DNA from: a virus | Length of the DNA: 64,000 nucleotides | IMG/VR virus record: IMGVR_UViG_3300021963_006415 | Location: 1 to 64,000 of that record | Direction: 5' to 3' (one strand) | Shown: positions 16,280-25,413 of the stretch, piece by piece | Position numbering within the stretch: the stretch's first letter is position 1 | Layout: every line of letters starts with the position of its first letter | The notes under the pieces: model-generated | Told to the model about the DNA's origin: nothing | Databases searched by the model: none | The model's input: the letters and a program-made list of their open reading frames with translations, nothing else | Made by a program: the position numbers and the translations under genes

Positions 16280-17195
16280 AAAATTCATATGTTTTTTTAA
16301 TTCCTTCTTTTATACCCATTTTAGGTAGAATATTATAATAAATTTGATTTGTGATATCCATTTGCCTTCTTATATCACCATTTGGTTTAGTAGTATCCCA
16401 ATTTATTGAAATAGATTTTCCACTTATTTTTATTATAGTTTCTACAATTTCTTTAATAGTAATTTCTTCACCACACCCAAAATTTATGGTTATATGTTGT
16501 TTTTGTTCGTATAACTGAATAATTGCATCAGCTACATCTCCTGCGTAAACAAAATCTCTAATCGGAGAACCATCCCCCCACGCTTCAATTGAATCTATTG
16601 CCTCATATACTTTTTTAATGGTAGATGCTATAACAGTTCCCTTACCACTAAAATCATCATATTCTCCAAATATATTTGCGGGTCTGATTATTGCCCATTT
16701 TTCATATCCTTTTTGAACTTTATATGATTCTAACAATAATTCACCCATTCTTTTACTCCAAGCTGGAAACCAATCTGCTTCAGATGGTAAAGTTTTCCAA
16801 ACACTATCTTCTACAAATTTTTCAGCCGGTGCATATACTCCAACTGAACTTACAAATATTAACCAAATATTATTCTTTGCACATTGATTTATTATTTCTG
16901 TATTTATTTTAAACGATGGATATAAAAAATCTACTGGCTGTGTTTTTGCTCTCATTGGAGAACCTTTTACACCAAAAGCATTTAATACTACATCAGGAGA
17001 TTCATAAAAAAACAAATTTTTAATATTTTCTTCCAATGTTAAATCCAATTCATAAAATGTAAACTTATCGGATATGGGTAATTCTGATGAATATCTAATA
17101 TCTGCTCCAATTACATCGTATCCTTTTTCTAAGCATTTTTTTACTAGATGTATTCCAACTAAACCACTACAACCTGTTATTAATATCTTTTCCAT
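16263..17195 (-). CDS. NAD-dependent epimerase-like protein (extended SDR, altered active site)
   Basis: An extended SDR of 310 residues. I choose ATG 17195 (MEKILITGCSGLVG), two bases after the upstream stop, rather than an ATG six codons further upstream inside the preceding gene. The Rossmann motif TGCSGLVG and the IRPANIFGEYDD and GDGSPIRDFVYAGD segments are clear. Where the family has Tyr-x-x-x-Lys, this protein reads Pro-Ala-Trp-Ser-Lys before RMGELL, so the usual catalytic Tyr seems absent. Either another residue serves or the reaction differs. It lies between the E1-alpha-like and second epimerase genes. Confidence 0.87.
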   Translation of the reverse strand: MEKILITGCSGLVGIHLVKKCLEKGYDVIGADIRYSSELPISDKFTFYELDLTLEENIKNLFFYESPDVVLNAFGVKGSPMRAKTQPVDFLYPSFKINTEIINQCAKNNIWLIFVSSVGVYAPAEKFVEDSVWKTLPSEADWFPAWSKRMGELLLESYKVQKGYEKWAIIRPANIFGEYDDFSGKGTVIASTIKKVYEAIDSIEAWGDGSPIRDFVYAGDVADAIIQLYEQKQHITINFGCGEEITIKEIVETIIKISGKSISINWDTTKPNGDIRRQMDITNQIYYNILPKMGIKEGIKKTYEFYEKNR

Positions 17196-17197
17196 AA

Positions 17198-17827
17198 TTA
17201 AAACGCTACCCATTTTCCACTACCATAGTGTGGGAATTTTGATTTGTATTTGTAATATATTACATCGGATGGAATTTCTCTTTTTTTATTCCAAGTTGCT
17301 TCGGTTGGAGTATAAGTTGAAATATCGTTATCTTCCACAACAAAGTGTAAGGGTAAGTCAAAGTTTCTGGCATATTTGTGAACTTCATAAAATATACCAC
17401 TTTCAAAACTCATATCTCCAACAAAAACCCAAACTTTTTCATCACTACCACTTTTTTTAATAGATAAAGCAGTTCCTAATGCTATTGATAGAGTTGCTCC
17501 AACTATTGCCGATGCATAAAACTTTTCATCAATATTACATAATGTAATGGATTTTCCTTTTAAAATTTCTTCTTCAATCCAAACAGGACAAATTCCTTTT
17601 AATAATATATGATAATGTGAACGCCAGGTACTAAATACCCAATCGTTTGTTTTTATTCTTTTAAATATTTCAATTAAAGCTTGCTCATTTCCATTGGAAA
17701 GGTGTACGGGCCCTTTAATCTTACCCGCTTCCCAATGATTTACAATAAGTTTTTCAAAATCAATAAGAGATTCGGTTGTATGCTCAACTTCTCTTACTAT
17801 TGGATATTGTTCTAAATTTTTAATCAT
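17198..17827 (-). CDS. TPP-dependent enzyme, E1-alpha-like subunit
   Basis: A 209-residue protein matching the core of E1-alpha subunits: STWRSHYHILLKG, a GATLSIALGTAL helix, and the TPP-binding motif starting GDMSFESG and ending about 30 residues later in EDND. I choose ATG 17827 because it overlaps the upstream stop as ATGA; an ATG at 17866 lies inside the RmlC-like gene and its extra 13 residues are a shadow of that gene. Family members have about 320-400 residues, so this is a reduced form. The likely partner is the E1-beta-like protein at 14742-15284. Confidence 0.85.
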   Translation of the reverse strand: MIKNLEQYPIVREVEHTTESLIDFEKLIVNHWEAGKIKGPVHLSNGNEQALIEIFKRIKTNDWVFSTWRSHYHILLKGICPVWIEEEILKGKSITLCNIDEKFYASAIVGATLSIALGTALSIKKSGSDEKVWVFVGDMSFESGIFYEVHKYARNFDLPLHFVVEDNDISTYTPTEATWNKKREIPSDVIYYKYKSKFPHYGSGKWVAF

Positions 17828-18369
17828 CTGTCTCTTTTTTGTAATATTGGCGAATCTGTTGGCCATTCAATTTGAAATTCTGGGTCATTCCACTTAACTA
17901 CACATTGCGCATTTTCTTCTACAAAATCTCCTTCATAAAAAAGATTATAGTGAAATACACAATCTGTTAATGCAAAGTGTCCGTTGGCAAATCCCGGTGG
18001 TACTAAAATTTGGTCTCTATTTTTTTCTGAAATTAAGTACGAATTCCAATCACCATAAGTTGGTGATTCTTTTCTCATATCTAATACAACTAAAAATATA
18101 TCTCCTACAAGTGCTTGTACCAATTTCCAAGTTTTATTATCCCAATGTAATCCTCTTAATACACCTTTGTATGATTTTGAGAATCTACCATGAACTTTCA
18201 AATCACCACTCATAAAATTATGAACGGGATGTTCTTCAGAATGATATGTTGTCCATATTTCTCCTCTATATTCTCTATAAACAGATGGTGAAAATATTGG
18301 TACATCTTTACCAAATGGTTTCAAAAAAGAAACCTCAACATCATTCCATTTTTTGTCTTTGTAACTCAT
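17824..18369 (-). CDS. dTDP-4-dehydrorhamnose 3,5-epimerase-like protein (RmlC cupin)
   Basis: A 181-residue cupin of the RmlC family, which epimerises 4-keto-6-deoxy nucleotide sugars at C3 and C5. Visible family blocks are SYKGVLRGLHWD (catalytic His), KLVQALVGDIFLVVLDMRKE, SPTYGDW, ILVPPGFANGHFAL and WNDPEFQIEWP. The start is ATG 18369, one base after the upstream stop; an in-frame start at 18435 would only add residues translated from the neighbouring gene. It probably acts together with the three SDR enzymes around it on a keto-sugar intermediate. Confidence 0.9.
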   Translation of the reverse strand: MSYKDKKWNDVEVSFLKPFGKDVPIFSPSVYREYRGEIWTTYHSEEHPVHNFMSGDLKVHGRFSKSYKGVLRGLHWDNKTWKLVQALVGDIFLVVLDMRKESPTYGDWNSYLISEKNRDQILVPPGFANGHFALTDCVFHYNLFYEGDFVEENAQCVVKWNDPEFQIEWPTDSPILQKRDR

Positions 18370-18370
18370 A

Positions 18371-19336
18371 TTATGTTCTATTTGCGTAACCCAAAGGAAA
18401 TCCATTTCTGAACTCTGCTCCCATTTTAGGAACAATCATTTGATAACCTTGAATTAATTGTTTAATACCTCTATCTAAATCCCATTGTGGTAACCACCCA
18501 GTCGCTTCTATTTTAGCGTTTGATACGATATAATCTCTTTTATCGGGGTCCTCATAAAAATCGTTATATGATACCGCAAAATCCTTTACATGAGATTGTA
18601 TCTTTTCTAATAGTTCCTGCTTTGAAAGGTTTGCAGAACTTAATCCTACATTAAATACTTCACCTTTATATTCATCATAGTGATTTATCATAAAAAGAAA
18701 TGCAGATGCCACATCTTCGATATGAATAAAGTTTCTTTTAAATGTTTTCTCAAATACTACAATGTATTTATCGGTTATTGCTTTATAAACAAAATCGTTT
18801 ACTAACAAATCGGTTCTCATTCTGGGTGAAACTCCAAATACAGTTGCTAATCTAAATGTAATTGCTGATGTATTTGCCCTTAGAAAATTTTCAGCATCAC
18901 ATTTAGTTTGTCCGTAAACTGAAATAGGTGTGAGTGGTGATTCTTCTGTACATTCGGTTTGCCCAACGCCAATACCATATCCACTATTTGTATTTGGATA
19001 TAAAATCTTTTTATCTTTTGCAAATTTTACAATATTAAAAATTTGGTCAAAGTTAATTTCCTTTGCCAATTTAGGGTCTGCTGCGCAAGCAGGAAATCCA
19101 ACTATTGCCGCTAATGGTATAATCACATCAGCTTCTTTACATAATTCTTCTAATAGTGATTCGTTACGAACATCTCCATATACAAATTTAAATTTGGGAT
19201 ATGATGTATATTGCAAAAGAGAAGTTTGATTGAATAATAGTTTATCTAATACTGTAACTTCATATCCTACGTGTAGAAATCGTTCAACCATAACTGAACC
19301 TAAATAACCGGCACCGCCTGTAATTAATATTTTCAT
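18371..19336 (-). CDS. NAD-dependent sugar epimerase/dehydratase (extended SDR)
   Basis: A 321-residue extended SDR with TGGAGYLG at the N-terminus, ADVIIPLAAIVG, and a YGQTK motif supplying the Tyr and Lys of the active site. LATVFGVSPRMR and the NFIHIEDVASAF segment match nucleotide-sugar epimerases and reductases. The ATG overlaps the HAD gene's stop as ATGA. The exact substrate is unknown; it is followed directly by the RmlC-like gene, a common order in deoxy-sugar clusters. Confidence 0.9.
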   Translation of the reverse strand: MKILITGGAGYLGSVMVERFLHVGYEVTVLDKLLFNQTSLLQYTSYPKFKFVYGDVRNESLLEELCKEADVIIPLAAIVGFPACAADPKLAKEINFDQIFNIVKFAKDKKILYPNTNSGYGIGVGQTECTEESPLTPISVYGQTKCDAENFLRANTSAITFRLATVFGVSPRMRTDLLVNDFVYKAITDKYIVVFEKTFKRNFIHIEDVASAFLFMINHYDEYKGEVFNVGLSSANLSKQELLEKIQSHVKDFAVSYNDFYEDPDKRDYIVSNAKIEATGWLPQWDLDRGIKQLIQGYQMIVPKMGAEFRNGFPLGYANRT

Positions 19337-19692
19337 ATGTTCTTTAATTCACGTTTTGCTCTTTCTAAATCCATAGCTTTATCGTCTATAAGTAAATCAT
19401 AATGTAGTTTACCCATAAATAATCCATGATGCTTTATACCCCACTCTTTTAAATGATTTAATGTTAAGTCATACAATTTTTCATATATAACTTTAACATC
19501 TCCATCATATGTTTTCATACCTCTAGCTGTATAGATATATATTGTATTTCCTTTTTCATATAAAGAATTTGATATATCAATCATTTCTTGAATGGGTTTA
19601 CAATAGTGATATTTGTCTCCACCCATATGCTCTACATCCTTAGGTCTATAACATAACGTATCATCTAAATCAAAAGCGAATATTTTTTTCAT
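19333..19692 (-). CDS. HAD-family phosphatase-like protein
   Basis: A 119-residue minimal HAD-fold protein: motif I FAFDLDDTLC (nucleophile Asp about residue 8), motif II TARG (about 55-58) and the C-terminal LLIDDKAMD acidic motif. Short HAD proteins of this kind occur in capsule and LPS clusters, where they remove phosphate from sugar phosphates. With the kinase and nucleotidyltransferase domains at 21245-23155 it could complete a phosphorylate-dephosphorylate-activate route as in heptose synthesis; that link is an inference. Confidence 0.85.
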   Translation of the reverse strand: MKKIFAFDLDDTLCYRPKDVEHMGGDKYHYCKPIQEMIDISNSLYEKGNTIYIYTARGMKTYDGDVKVIYEKLYDLTLNHLKEWGIKHHGLFMGKLHYDLLIDDKAMDLERAKRELKNI

Positions 19693-20636
19693 TATGGTAA
19701 GTGGTTTAATTTATTTTTAATATTTTCTTTTACTATGTGGTCTATTTTCGGTAAATCATATAATCCAAAACAATAATGCCCACATACTGCAATCAATTTC
19801 TTTTTATCCGAAAAATCAAAGTCGGTTGGCACCCATCTTTCCCATTTTTTAGAATCTAAACAAATTTTGTAAAATTCATTTATTTGAGTATCTGACATAT
19901 ATTCTAAATATGTCAATGTTTCTATTTGTACTATCTCTGGGCCTATATTTAAAGAAGTTAATCCATTTTTAAATCTAATGTTTATTTCATCTTTAGTTAA
20001 ATAATCTCCATTATGTTCTTTTGTGTCTTTATTAAAGGATTTAAATAGAAGTGATTGCTTTTTTAATTTTTCTAAATTAAATACACCAGTATTTTTCATA
20101 TTTACTAAATCCAATCCAACACCAGATTGAACTACCATATAAACAATACTATCAAATTCTTCTTTCGTCAAATTGTCTAACAAATATCGCATAATATCAA
20201 TCAGTTCTTCATCACTAAATTTTCTTATAGCTTCTTCCGTTAATACTTCAAACTTAACATTTGGATTTAAATAATGTATATACTTTATAGAACGAATTGT
20301 TTCGTTTATACCATCTAAATGATTAGAGAATCGCTTCCAAGGGTCTAAATGTATTATATCGAAATAGTTTGCATCATGCGTATATGTAACATATCCAAAA
20401 TCAGAAATTACTCCTTGATTTGGACCTGAATGGTCTCTTTGTAAAATAATATTCTTATCTTTACTTCTGATATATTCGTAGAATTCTTTGGTATTCCAAT
20501 TATTTACATAACCGCCATCCCAATCTATTTGCCTACGAGTCGGTAATAATCCAAACTTATTATTATTGTTCAATTCTAAAACAGAATCAACTATGTTTTT
20601 AGACATTGGGCATATATAATATCTAGGCAGTTGCAT
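19692..20636 (-). CDS. aldolase-like protein, GatZ/KbaZ type
   Basis: A 314-residue protein resembling the tagatose-bisphosphate aldolase GatZ/KbaZ family: LLPTRRQIDWDGGYVNNW followed by IILQRDHSGPNQG (about residues 64-75), which matches the family's conserved D-H-x-GPN stretch. The C-terminal half (HYCFGLYDLPKI) is less conserved. It may be a lyase for a sugar or keto-acid rather than a true tagatose enzyme. Its start overlaps the AroE-like gene by 14 bases, so the two are probably translated together and may act in sequence. Confidence 0.65.
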   Translation of the reverse strand: MQLPRYYICPMSKNIVDSVLELNNNNKFGLLPTRRQIDWDGGYVNNWNTKEFYEYIRSKDKNIILQRDHSGPNQGVISDFGYVTYTHDANYFDIIHLDPWKRFSNHLDGINETIRSIKYIHYLNPNVKFEVLTEEAIRKFSDEELIDIMRYLLDNLTKEEFDSIVYMVVQSGVGLDLVNMKNTGVFNLEKLKKQSLLFKSFNKDTKEHNGDYLTKDEINIRFKNGLTSLNIGPEIVQIETLTYLEYMSDTQINEFYKICLDSKKWERWVPTDFDFSDKKKLIAVCGHYCFGLYDLPKIDHIVKENIKNKLNHLP

Positions 20637-21264
20637 AATCTATTCCTGTATATAATTTAAATTGATGTTTTGCTTGATTCTCTGCCACCATTTTACCATA
20701 AAAAGTATTAGGTCTCAAATCTATTATTCTACTATAAATTGATTTTATTTCTATTGGCGTTGCATTTATAAATGTTTCATTTAGTATGGATGGAATCGTA
20801 TCGATATCTTTTCTTTCAAATATTTTATATTCTATGTTTAGTTTTCTACAAGCATATTGAATTGCTTTACTAAATCCACCATTACCAATTATGTTTATAT
20901 TTTTATCAATATTAATGTAGGAAAAAAAATCAATAATACCAAAAAAATCAGTATTGTATCCTGTTAATTCACCATTAGTATTAATAACAGTATTTACTGC
21001 TCCTATTTTATGTGAAATTTCATCTAAATGATTTAAATGTGGTATTACACTTATTTTATGTGGCATACTTAATGCAAACCCACTAAACTCCAAATGTTTA
21101 ACTGCTTCAATAGTTTTTTTTATATCATTAGAATAAAATGATTTATATATTGCATTTATGTTATATTTTTCAAACGCATTATTAAAAAATATACAGCCAT
21201 TATTTCCAGGAGTTTCTGAAAATGAACCATATATTTTTGTATCTTTATTTATTTGTTGCTGCAT
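20623..21264 (-). CDS. aroE: shikimate dehydrogenase-like protein (AroE family)
   Basis: A 213-residue protein clearly of the AroE family, NADP-dependent reductases of 3-dehydroshikimate or related cyclitols. Family blocks are GFALSMPHK (catalytic Lys about 70), KIGAVNTV, LTGYNTDFFG (catalytic Asp about 106), NIIGNGGFSKA (nucleotide-binding) and MVAENQAKHQFKLYTG near the C-terminus. It is shorter than usual (about 270). A phage glycan cluster is an unexpected place for it; the substrate may be a ring-shaped sugar analogue. It overlaps the upstream gene by 20 bases. Confidence 0.85.
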   Translation of the reverse strand: MQQQINKDTKIYGSFSETPGNNGCIFFNNAFEKYNINAIYKSFYSNDIKKTIEAVKHLEFSGFALSMPHKISVIPHLNHLDEISHKIGAVNTVINTNGELTGYNTDFFGIIDFFSYINIDKNINIIGNGGFSKAIQYACRKLNIEYKIFERKDIDTIPSILNETFINATPIEIKSIYSRIIDLRPNTFYGKMVAENQAKHQFKLYTGIDYATA

Positions 21265-23155
21265 ATAACATTTCTATTGATTTAAACCATAACATTTTTG
21301 AAAACTTTTCATCATGTAGTGGAGACATGTTTAAGAATATTAAACCTGTTATTAGTTTGATTTTATTTAAATCAAACCCCATATGTTCTGCCCAATTTTC
21401 GAATTCCTCTTTAAATATTTCTAAATTTTTAGAAATATCATATGAATATTTTATAGAATATTCGCCCTCTATATAAATTATATTATCTTCGTTTTTCATT
21501 TTATTATATGGAATTATACATCCACCATATAATTTAGCTAAATCGTAGTAAATATCACCGGCTGGCGTATATCCTCCAAATGATTCTCTCCAATCAATAT
21601 ATGTGAATTTATTTGCATCCGAATTATAAATGATGTTATCGAATTGTAAATCACCGTGGAACAATTTATAAAATGGATTAGCATTAAATTTATCATAATC
21701 TATTGATAAAAAGAATGAGTCTAAAGATGGATATTCTTTACCATTTATATTATATGAATATTGATAATATTTTTCCCCATTCTTTTTTACAAATTTATAA
21801 AATCTTTTTAATGTTTTTTGCTTATAAAATTCAAATGTGTGCTCATTCGAATTGGTAGAAATTTCTACTAAATTTTTTTCAAAATTATTTAAAAATTTTC
21901 TGAATAAATCCAAATCATCTATTTCATATAGCGTATTGCCTTCTTCCCAATTATAGTAAATAAAGTTAGATATACTATTAAAATTAGATGGTATAAATTC
22001 ATTTAAAATTTTTGCACGTTCTATTCTATTTTCTAATATAGATTTTTCTGGTGTGAATTTTATAAATAAGTTACCTTCTCTATAAGTTATTTCGTTATTA
22101 TCTTTTTGTAAAGATAATGGCTTATCATTAAAATATTGTTTTGTTTTAGCTAAATCATCTAAATTACCAGTATCAAGCCATTTTAATTTTTTAATTTTAA
22201 ATGTAGGATATTCTAATGGTGCTTCAAATGCCGATACTAATTCTCCATTAACCATTGATTTTTCTAATTTTTCCCAAAATATATTATAATCCCATATTCC
22301 AGCCAACCCAATAAAAGCTAAATCATAACCATTTTTACTTTTATTTGAATAATCTATTATGTTATCTCCGGATGTTAATACAGTAGAATATTTTTCAGGA
22401 TACGATGTTGGTTGAACCCCCAACCAGTTACCATCTAAATGTGGCATTGGAGAATCAATTAAACAATCGCACGTTGTAATGTAAAAAGGTCTTTGTAAAT
22501 ATTCTTTACATTTTAACGCCGAATATCCTGGTCCTGAGCCGTTTCCGTCTATTCTATCTACTTCTACAAATGTAAATTTATGATTAGGAAATACTAATTT
22601 ACAATATTCTTTAACCAATTCACCTTTATATCCAATTGCAACCACAAATTCGTAATCTTTTGGAAATTTATCAATTATGTGAGAAATAATTGCACGATTA
22701 TTAATTGGTAGAAGTGCTTTGTTTGTCTCTTTTGTAAGAGATTCTAATCGAGTGCCCAATCCAGCTGCTAATATTAATACGGCGGGTGTTTGGTGTTCAC
22801 CTTCTATTTTGCCATCACCTCTTGCAAACTCATCATTGATTCTGATTACATCATCAACTTCGGGTGTAGATACTTCTTGTAAAATGATATCGGTTAGCGC
22901 TATTACTCTATGCTTTTTGGGTGGAGTTACATTAAAGTAATCTCCTGCTTTCATAATTTTCTTTTCAACCAAACCTTCATCATTTTCAAGCCATATTTCT
23001 GCTTCACCTGAAATGATGTAATTCGTTTCTCTTTTAAAATTATGATATTGATACGATGTTTTGTAACCCGCATTGATGTATATACGTTTATAACAATATT
23101 TTTCGTTGAGTTCTAACCACTCTTCCTTTCCCCAAGGTTTTGTAACTGTTTTCAT
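21245..23155 (-). CDS. cupin / nucleotidyltransferase / APH-type kinase fusion
   Basis: A 636-residue three-domain protein. Residues 1-115 are a cupin of the mannose-6-phosphate isomerase type (YQYHNFKRETNYIISGEAEI). Residues about 125-370 are a sugar nucleotidyltransferase with LAAGLGTRL (129-137) and KALLP. Residues about 375-636 are an aminoglycoside/choline-kinase fold with HGDLQFDN (about 499-506) and a YIDW metal motif. One chain could phosphorylate a sugar or alcohol and activate it as a nucleotide, as AmgK plus MurU or LicA plus LicC do with separate or paired proteins. Substrate unknown; feeds the glycosyltransferases encoded upstream. Confidence 0.88.
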   Translation of the reverse strand: MKTVTKPWGKEEWLELNEKYCYKRIYINAGYKTSYQYHNFKRETNYIISGEAEIWLENDEGLVEKKIMKAGDYFNVTPPKKHRVIALTDIILQEVSTPEVDDVIRINDEFARGDGKIEGEHQTPAVLILAAGLGTRLESLTKETNKALLPINNRAIISHIIDKFPKDYEFVVAIGYKGELVKEYCKLVFPNHKFTFVEVDRIDGNGSGPGYSALKCKEYLQRPFYITTCDCLIDSPMPHLDGNWLGVQPTSYPEKYSTVLTSGDNIIDYSNKSKNGYDLAFIGLAGIWDYNIFWEKLEKSMVNGELVSAFEAPLEYPTFKIKKLKWLDTGNLDDLAKTKQYFNDKPLSLQKDNNEITYREGNLFIKFTPEKSILENRIERAKILNEFIPSNFNSISNFIYYNWEEGNTLYEIDDLDLFRKFLNNFEKNLVEISTNSNEHTFEFYKQKTLKRFYKFVKKNGEKYYQYSYNINGKEYPSLDSFFLSIDYDKFNANPFYKLFHGDLQFDNIIYNSDANKFTYIDWRESFGGYTPAGDIYYDLAKLYGGCIIPYNKMKNEDNIIYIEGEYSIKYSYDISKNLEIFKEEFENWAEHMGFDLNKIKLITGLIFLNMSPLHDEKFSKMLWFKSIEMLYAATNK

Positions 23156-23164
23156 ATATACTTT

Positions 23165-23977
23165 TTATAATTTACTATTTACAAAGGTAAATAATTTTTT
23201 TGAAAATTCCAAATGCCATTTTTCGCCAGGGTGATGATTATCTCTAGCTGCCATATCTGATTCATAACAATTCGTAGGCTCAAAAAATCTATCGTAATCT
23301 ATTGTATCTTTTAAATGATTTTTTAAATCATTAAATATTTCATAATAGTATCCAGCTATTGTATGTATAACTTTTATATTATGTAACTTTGCTGTTGTTT
23401 CTACAAACTTATAAGCTTCCCAAAATTCCATTAAATCCTGATAGTCGTTTCTTAATTCTACAAATAGCTTATCTTCATCATCATTTTTCCAAATTACATC
23501 TCTTTCATGTGCCAAACGAAATCCGCCTACTTTTTTAAATACACCATTATCTTTCAAATAATCTCTTCTGCTAAATCCAGGCCACATTATTAAAACCAAA
23601 TCTGGTTTTATTTCGGATGCTACTATTTTGTAAAAATTTTTTGCTGTAAATGATGTAGAGATACCATATGTTCCGTAATTGAATACGGATACTTTTTTTT
23701 CTAATTTATTTTGAATGTTTTCAGCAATTAAATTTGGCCATATTGCTTCATTTCTAACGCCAACTCCCATTGTCCAAGAACAACCCAATGTCAATATATT
23801 ATACTCCGATTTATTTTTAAACGAATTTGAACGATAACCATGCTCATTCATTTTATATAAAATAGAACCATCATCTTTTGTATCACTAGCTATGGTAAGT
23901 AGTTCTTTGTTTATATAATTTTTATTAACAAATACTTTATCTGATAGTATTAATTCGTAGTCTTTTAGCATTATCAT
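23165..23977 (-). CDS. SGNH/GDSL-type hydrolase or acyltransferase
   Basis: A 270-residue protein with an SGNH-type nucleophile motif LTLGCSWTMGVG (Ser about 67), a YGTYGIS block containing the usual Gly, and the C-terminal DNHHPGEKWH with the catalytic Asp/His pair. Such proteins remove or transfer acetyl groups on glycans. It is the last of five SGNH-type proteins in the cluster and lies directly upstream of the sugar-activating fusion gene. The start is ATG 23977; a second ATG is two codons in. Confidence 0.82.
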   Translation of the reverse strand: MIMLKDYELILSDKVFVNKNYINKELLTIASDTKDDGSILYKMNEHGYRSNSFKNKSEYNILTLGCSWTMGVGVRNEAIWPNLIAENIQNKLEKKVSVFNYGTYGISTSFTAKNFYKIVASEIKPDLVLIMWPGFSRRDYLKDNGVFKKVGGFRLAHERDVIWKNDDEDKLFVELRNDYQDLMEFWEAYKFVETTAKLHNIKVIHTIAGYYYEIFNDLKNHLKDTIDYDRFFEPTNCYESDMAARDNHHPGEKWHLEFSKKLFTFVNSKL

Positions 23978-23984
23978 ATTTATT

Positions 23985-25412
23985 TCACATTATTTTAGTT
24001 CTATCATAAAATTCTTTTATTAAATCTTCTCCAAATAATTTATTTTTATGATGATTTAATAAAGTTGTATGATTATGAATTAATATATCTTCCATTTTCC
24101 AATACCATTCATGTATTTCTTCTTTACTCATTTCACACAATCTCTTTACTTCCAAAAATATGGCTTCCAATCTTTCATTTACATTTTCTATTTTATCATA
24201 ACTTTCATCTATAAATCCATCAAAAGTTTTAAAACCTAAATTTTTTAAAAGCTCTAATCCACCAGGATATGCTACAAAAAAGAAAGGTTGAAAATTTATT
24301 ATTGGTTTAAAAACTTTTTCAGTTAATGATTTATGCTCACCATGTACAAATGTTTCAAAACATATTTCAAAGTAGGAATTAATATGTGGTTCATAATGTT
24401 TATCCGTCCAAGCATTGATATGCCCATATGTAATACCTCTTTCGCTTTGTAGTATATGCGGTGCAGTTTCGTGTAATTTTTTTATATTACCCAAATGCAT
24501 ATTTTTTAAATCATATCTGTGAATTAAATGCTGTACAGTATCTGGAGAATATTGATTTCCATTTACTGCTAAGAAAGAAAAATCACCATATTCCAATAAC
24601 CCAGCGCTTACCATTTTATATAAGAACGCAATTCTATGCTCTCTACCATTTCTTATTTTCATTAAAAAATGATTTTTTCTAATAGTATTTTTTGTATTTA
24701 AAAAATCATTTTCATTCATGCATATACCACTATTACTATTCAATTCTTGTTGATAGTACCACGAACTATGGTCTAAACAAAATGGTAAATTTCTAACAGA
24801 ATATCTTCTTTGATTTTCTTCAAAATAATTTTCATAGCATTCTTTTGCATTAAAACTATTAACACATAAAATTATGGATTCTTTTGGAATACCGCTCAAT
24901 CTTAAACTTTCGTGAAAATCTTCATGTAAGTATTTATCAATATATGGCTCCATAGAATAATCTATGAATATGATTCCATTTTTCATTAAAATACGTTCCA
25001 TAGCTTGTTCGGATATGTATTTCCAAAAATACTCACCATTCATTCTACTACGAATTGTCTGATTTATTCCTATAAAATCACTCAATACAGGATTTGGTTT
25101 GATTGGATATATAAATAAATTTTTACCATCATTATTATTACCATATAATGGTTTTTCTAAATAATCTAATATTGGTTTATAAACTTGTGCTTGATAAAAG
25201 TAGCCTGTGCCAGAATTTGGCATTCCGTTAAAATTATTTCCAAACACATCTCCTATACCCAATTGTTGTTCAAATACTGTAGCGTTTTGCGCTTTATTAG
25301 TGTGCATTGATACCAAATAATTCATAATACCAATTTCTGGCATAGTTGCATTTGGTAAAACGAAACTAGGAAAAACGTAATCAAAAACAAAATTTAAATT
25401 GTATTTTTTCAT
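23985..25412 (-). CDS. glycosyltransferase-like protein with EKVFKPI motif
   Basis: A 475-residue protein from ATG 25412, one base after the upstream stop; an in-frame ATG six codons further upstream lies inside the preceding gene. The C-terminal third (SYFEICFETFVHG, then LTEKVFKPIINFQPFFFVAY) has the nucleotide-sugar-binding type motif of fucosyltransferase- and exostosin-like glycosyltransferases. The N-terminal half has no clear motif. It probably adds one residue of the glycan; donor and acceptor are unknown. Confidence 0.75.
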   Translation of the reverse strand: MKKYNLNFVFDYVFPSFVLPNATMPEIGIMNYLVSMHTNKAQNATVFEQQLGIGDVFGNNFNGMPNSGTGYFYQAQVYKPILDYLEKPLYGNNNDGKNLFIYPIKPNPVLSDFIGINQTIRSRMNGEYFWKYISEQAMERILMKNGIIFIDYSMEPYIDKYLHEDFHESLRLSGIPKESIILCVNSFNAKECYENYFEENQRRYSVRNLPFCLDHSSWYYQQELNSNSGICMNENDFLNTKNTIRKNHFLMKIRNGREHRIAFLYKMVSAGLLEYGDFSFLAVNGNQYSPDTVQHLIHRYDLKNMHLGNIKKLHETAPHILQSERGITYGHINAWTDKHYEPHINSYFEICFETFVHGEHKSLTEKVFKPIINFQPFFFVAYPGGLELLKNLGFKTFDGFIDESYDKIENVNERLEAIFLEVKRLCEMSKEEIHEWYWKMEDILIHNHTTLLNHHKNKLFGEDLIKEFYDRTKIM

Positions 25413-25413
25413 A

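Noticed and set aside
17828-17866. Longer start for the E1-alpha-like gene
   Set aside because: The extra 13 residues are translated from the end of the RmlC-like gene in another frame, and ATG 17827 overlaps that gene's stop as ATGA.
18370-18435. Longer start for the RmlC-like gene
   Set aside because: The extra 22 residues lie within the epimerase gene; the RmlC match begins at MSYKDKKW after ATG 18369.
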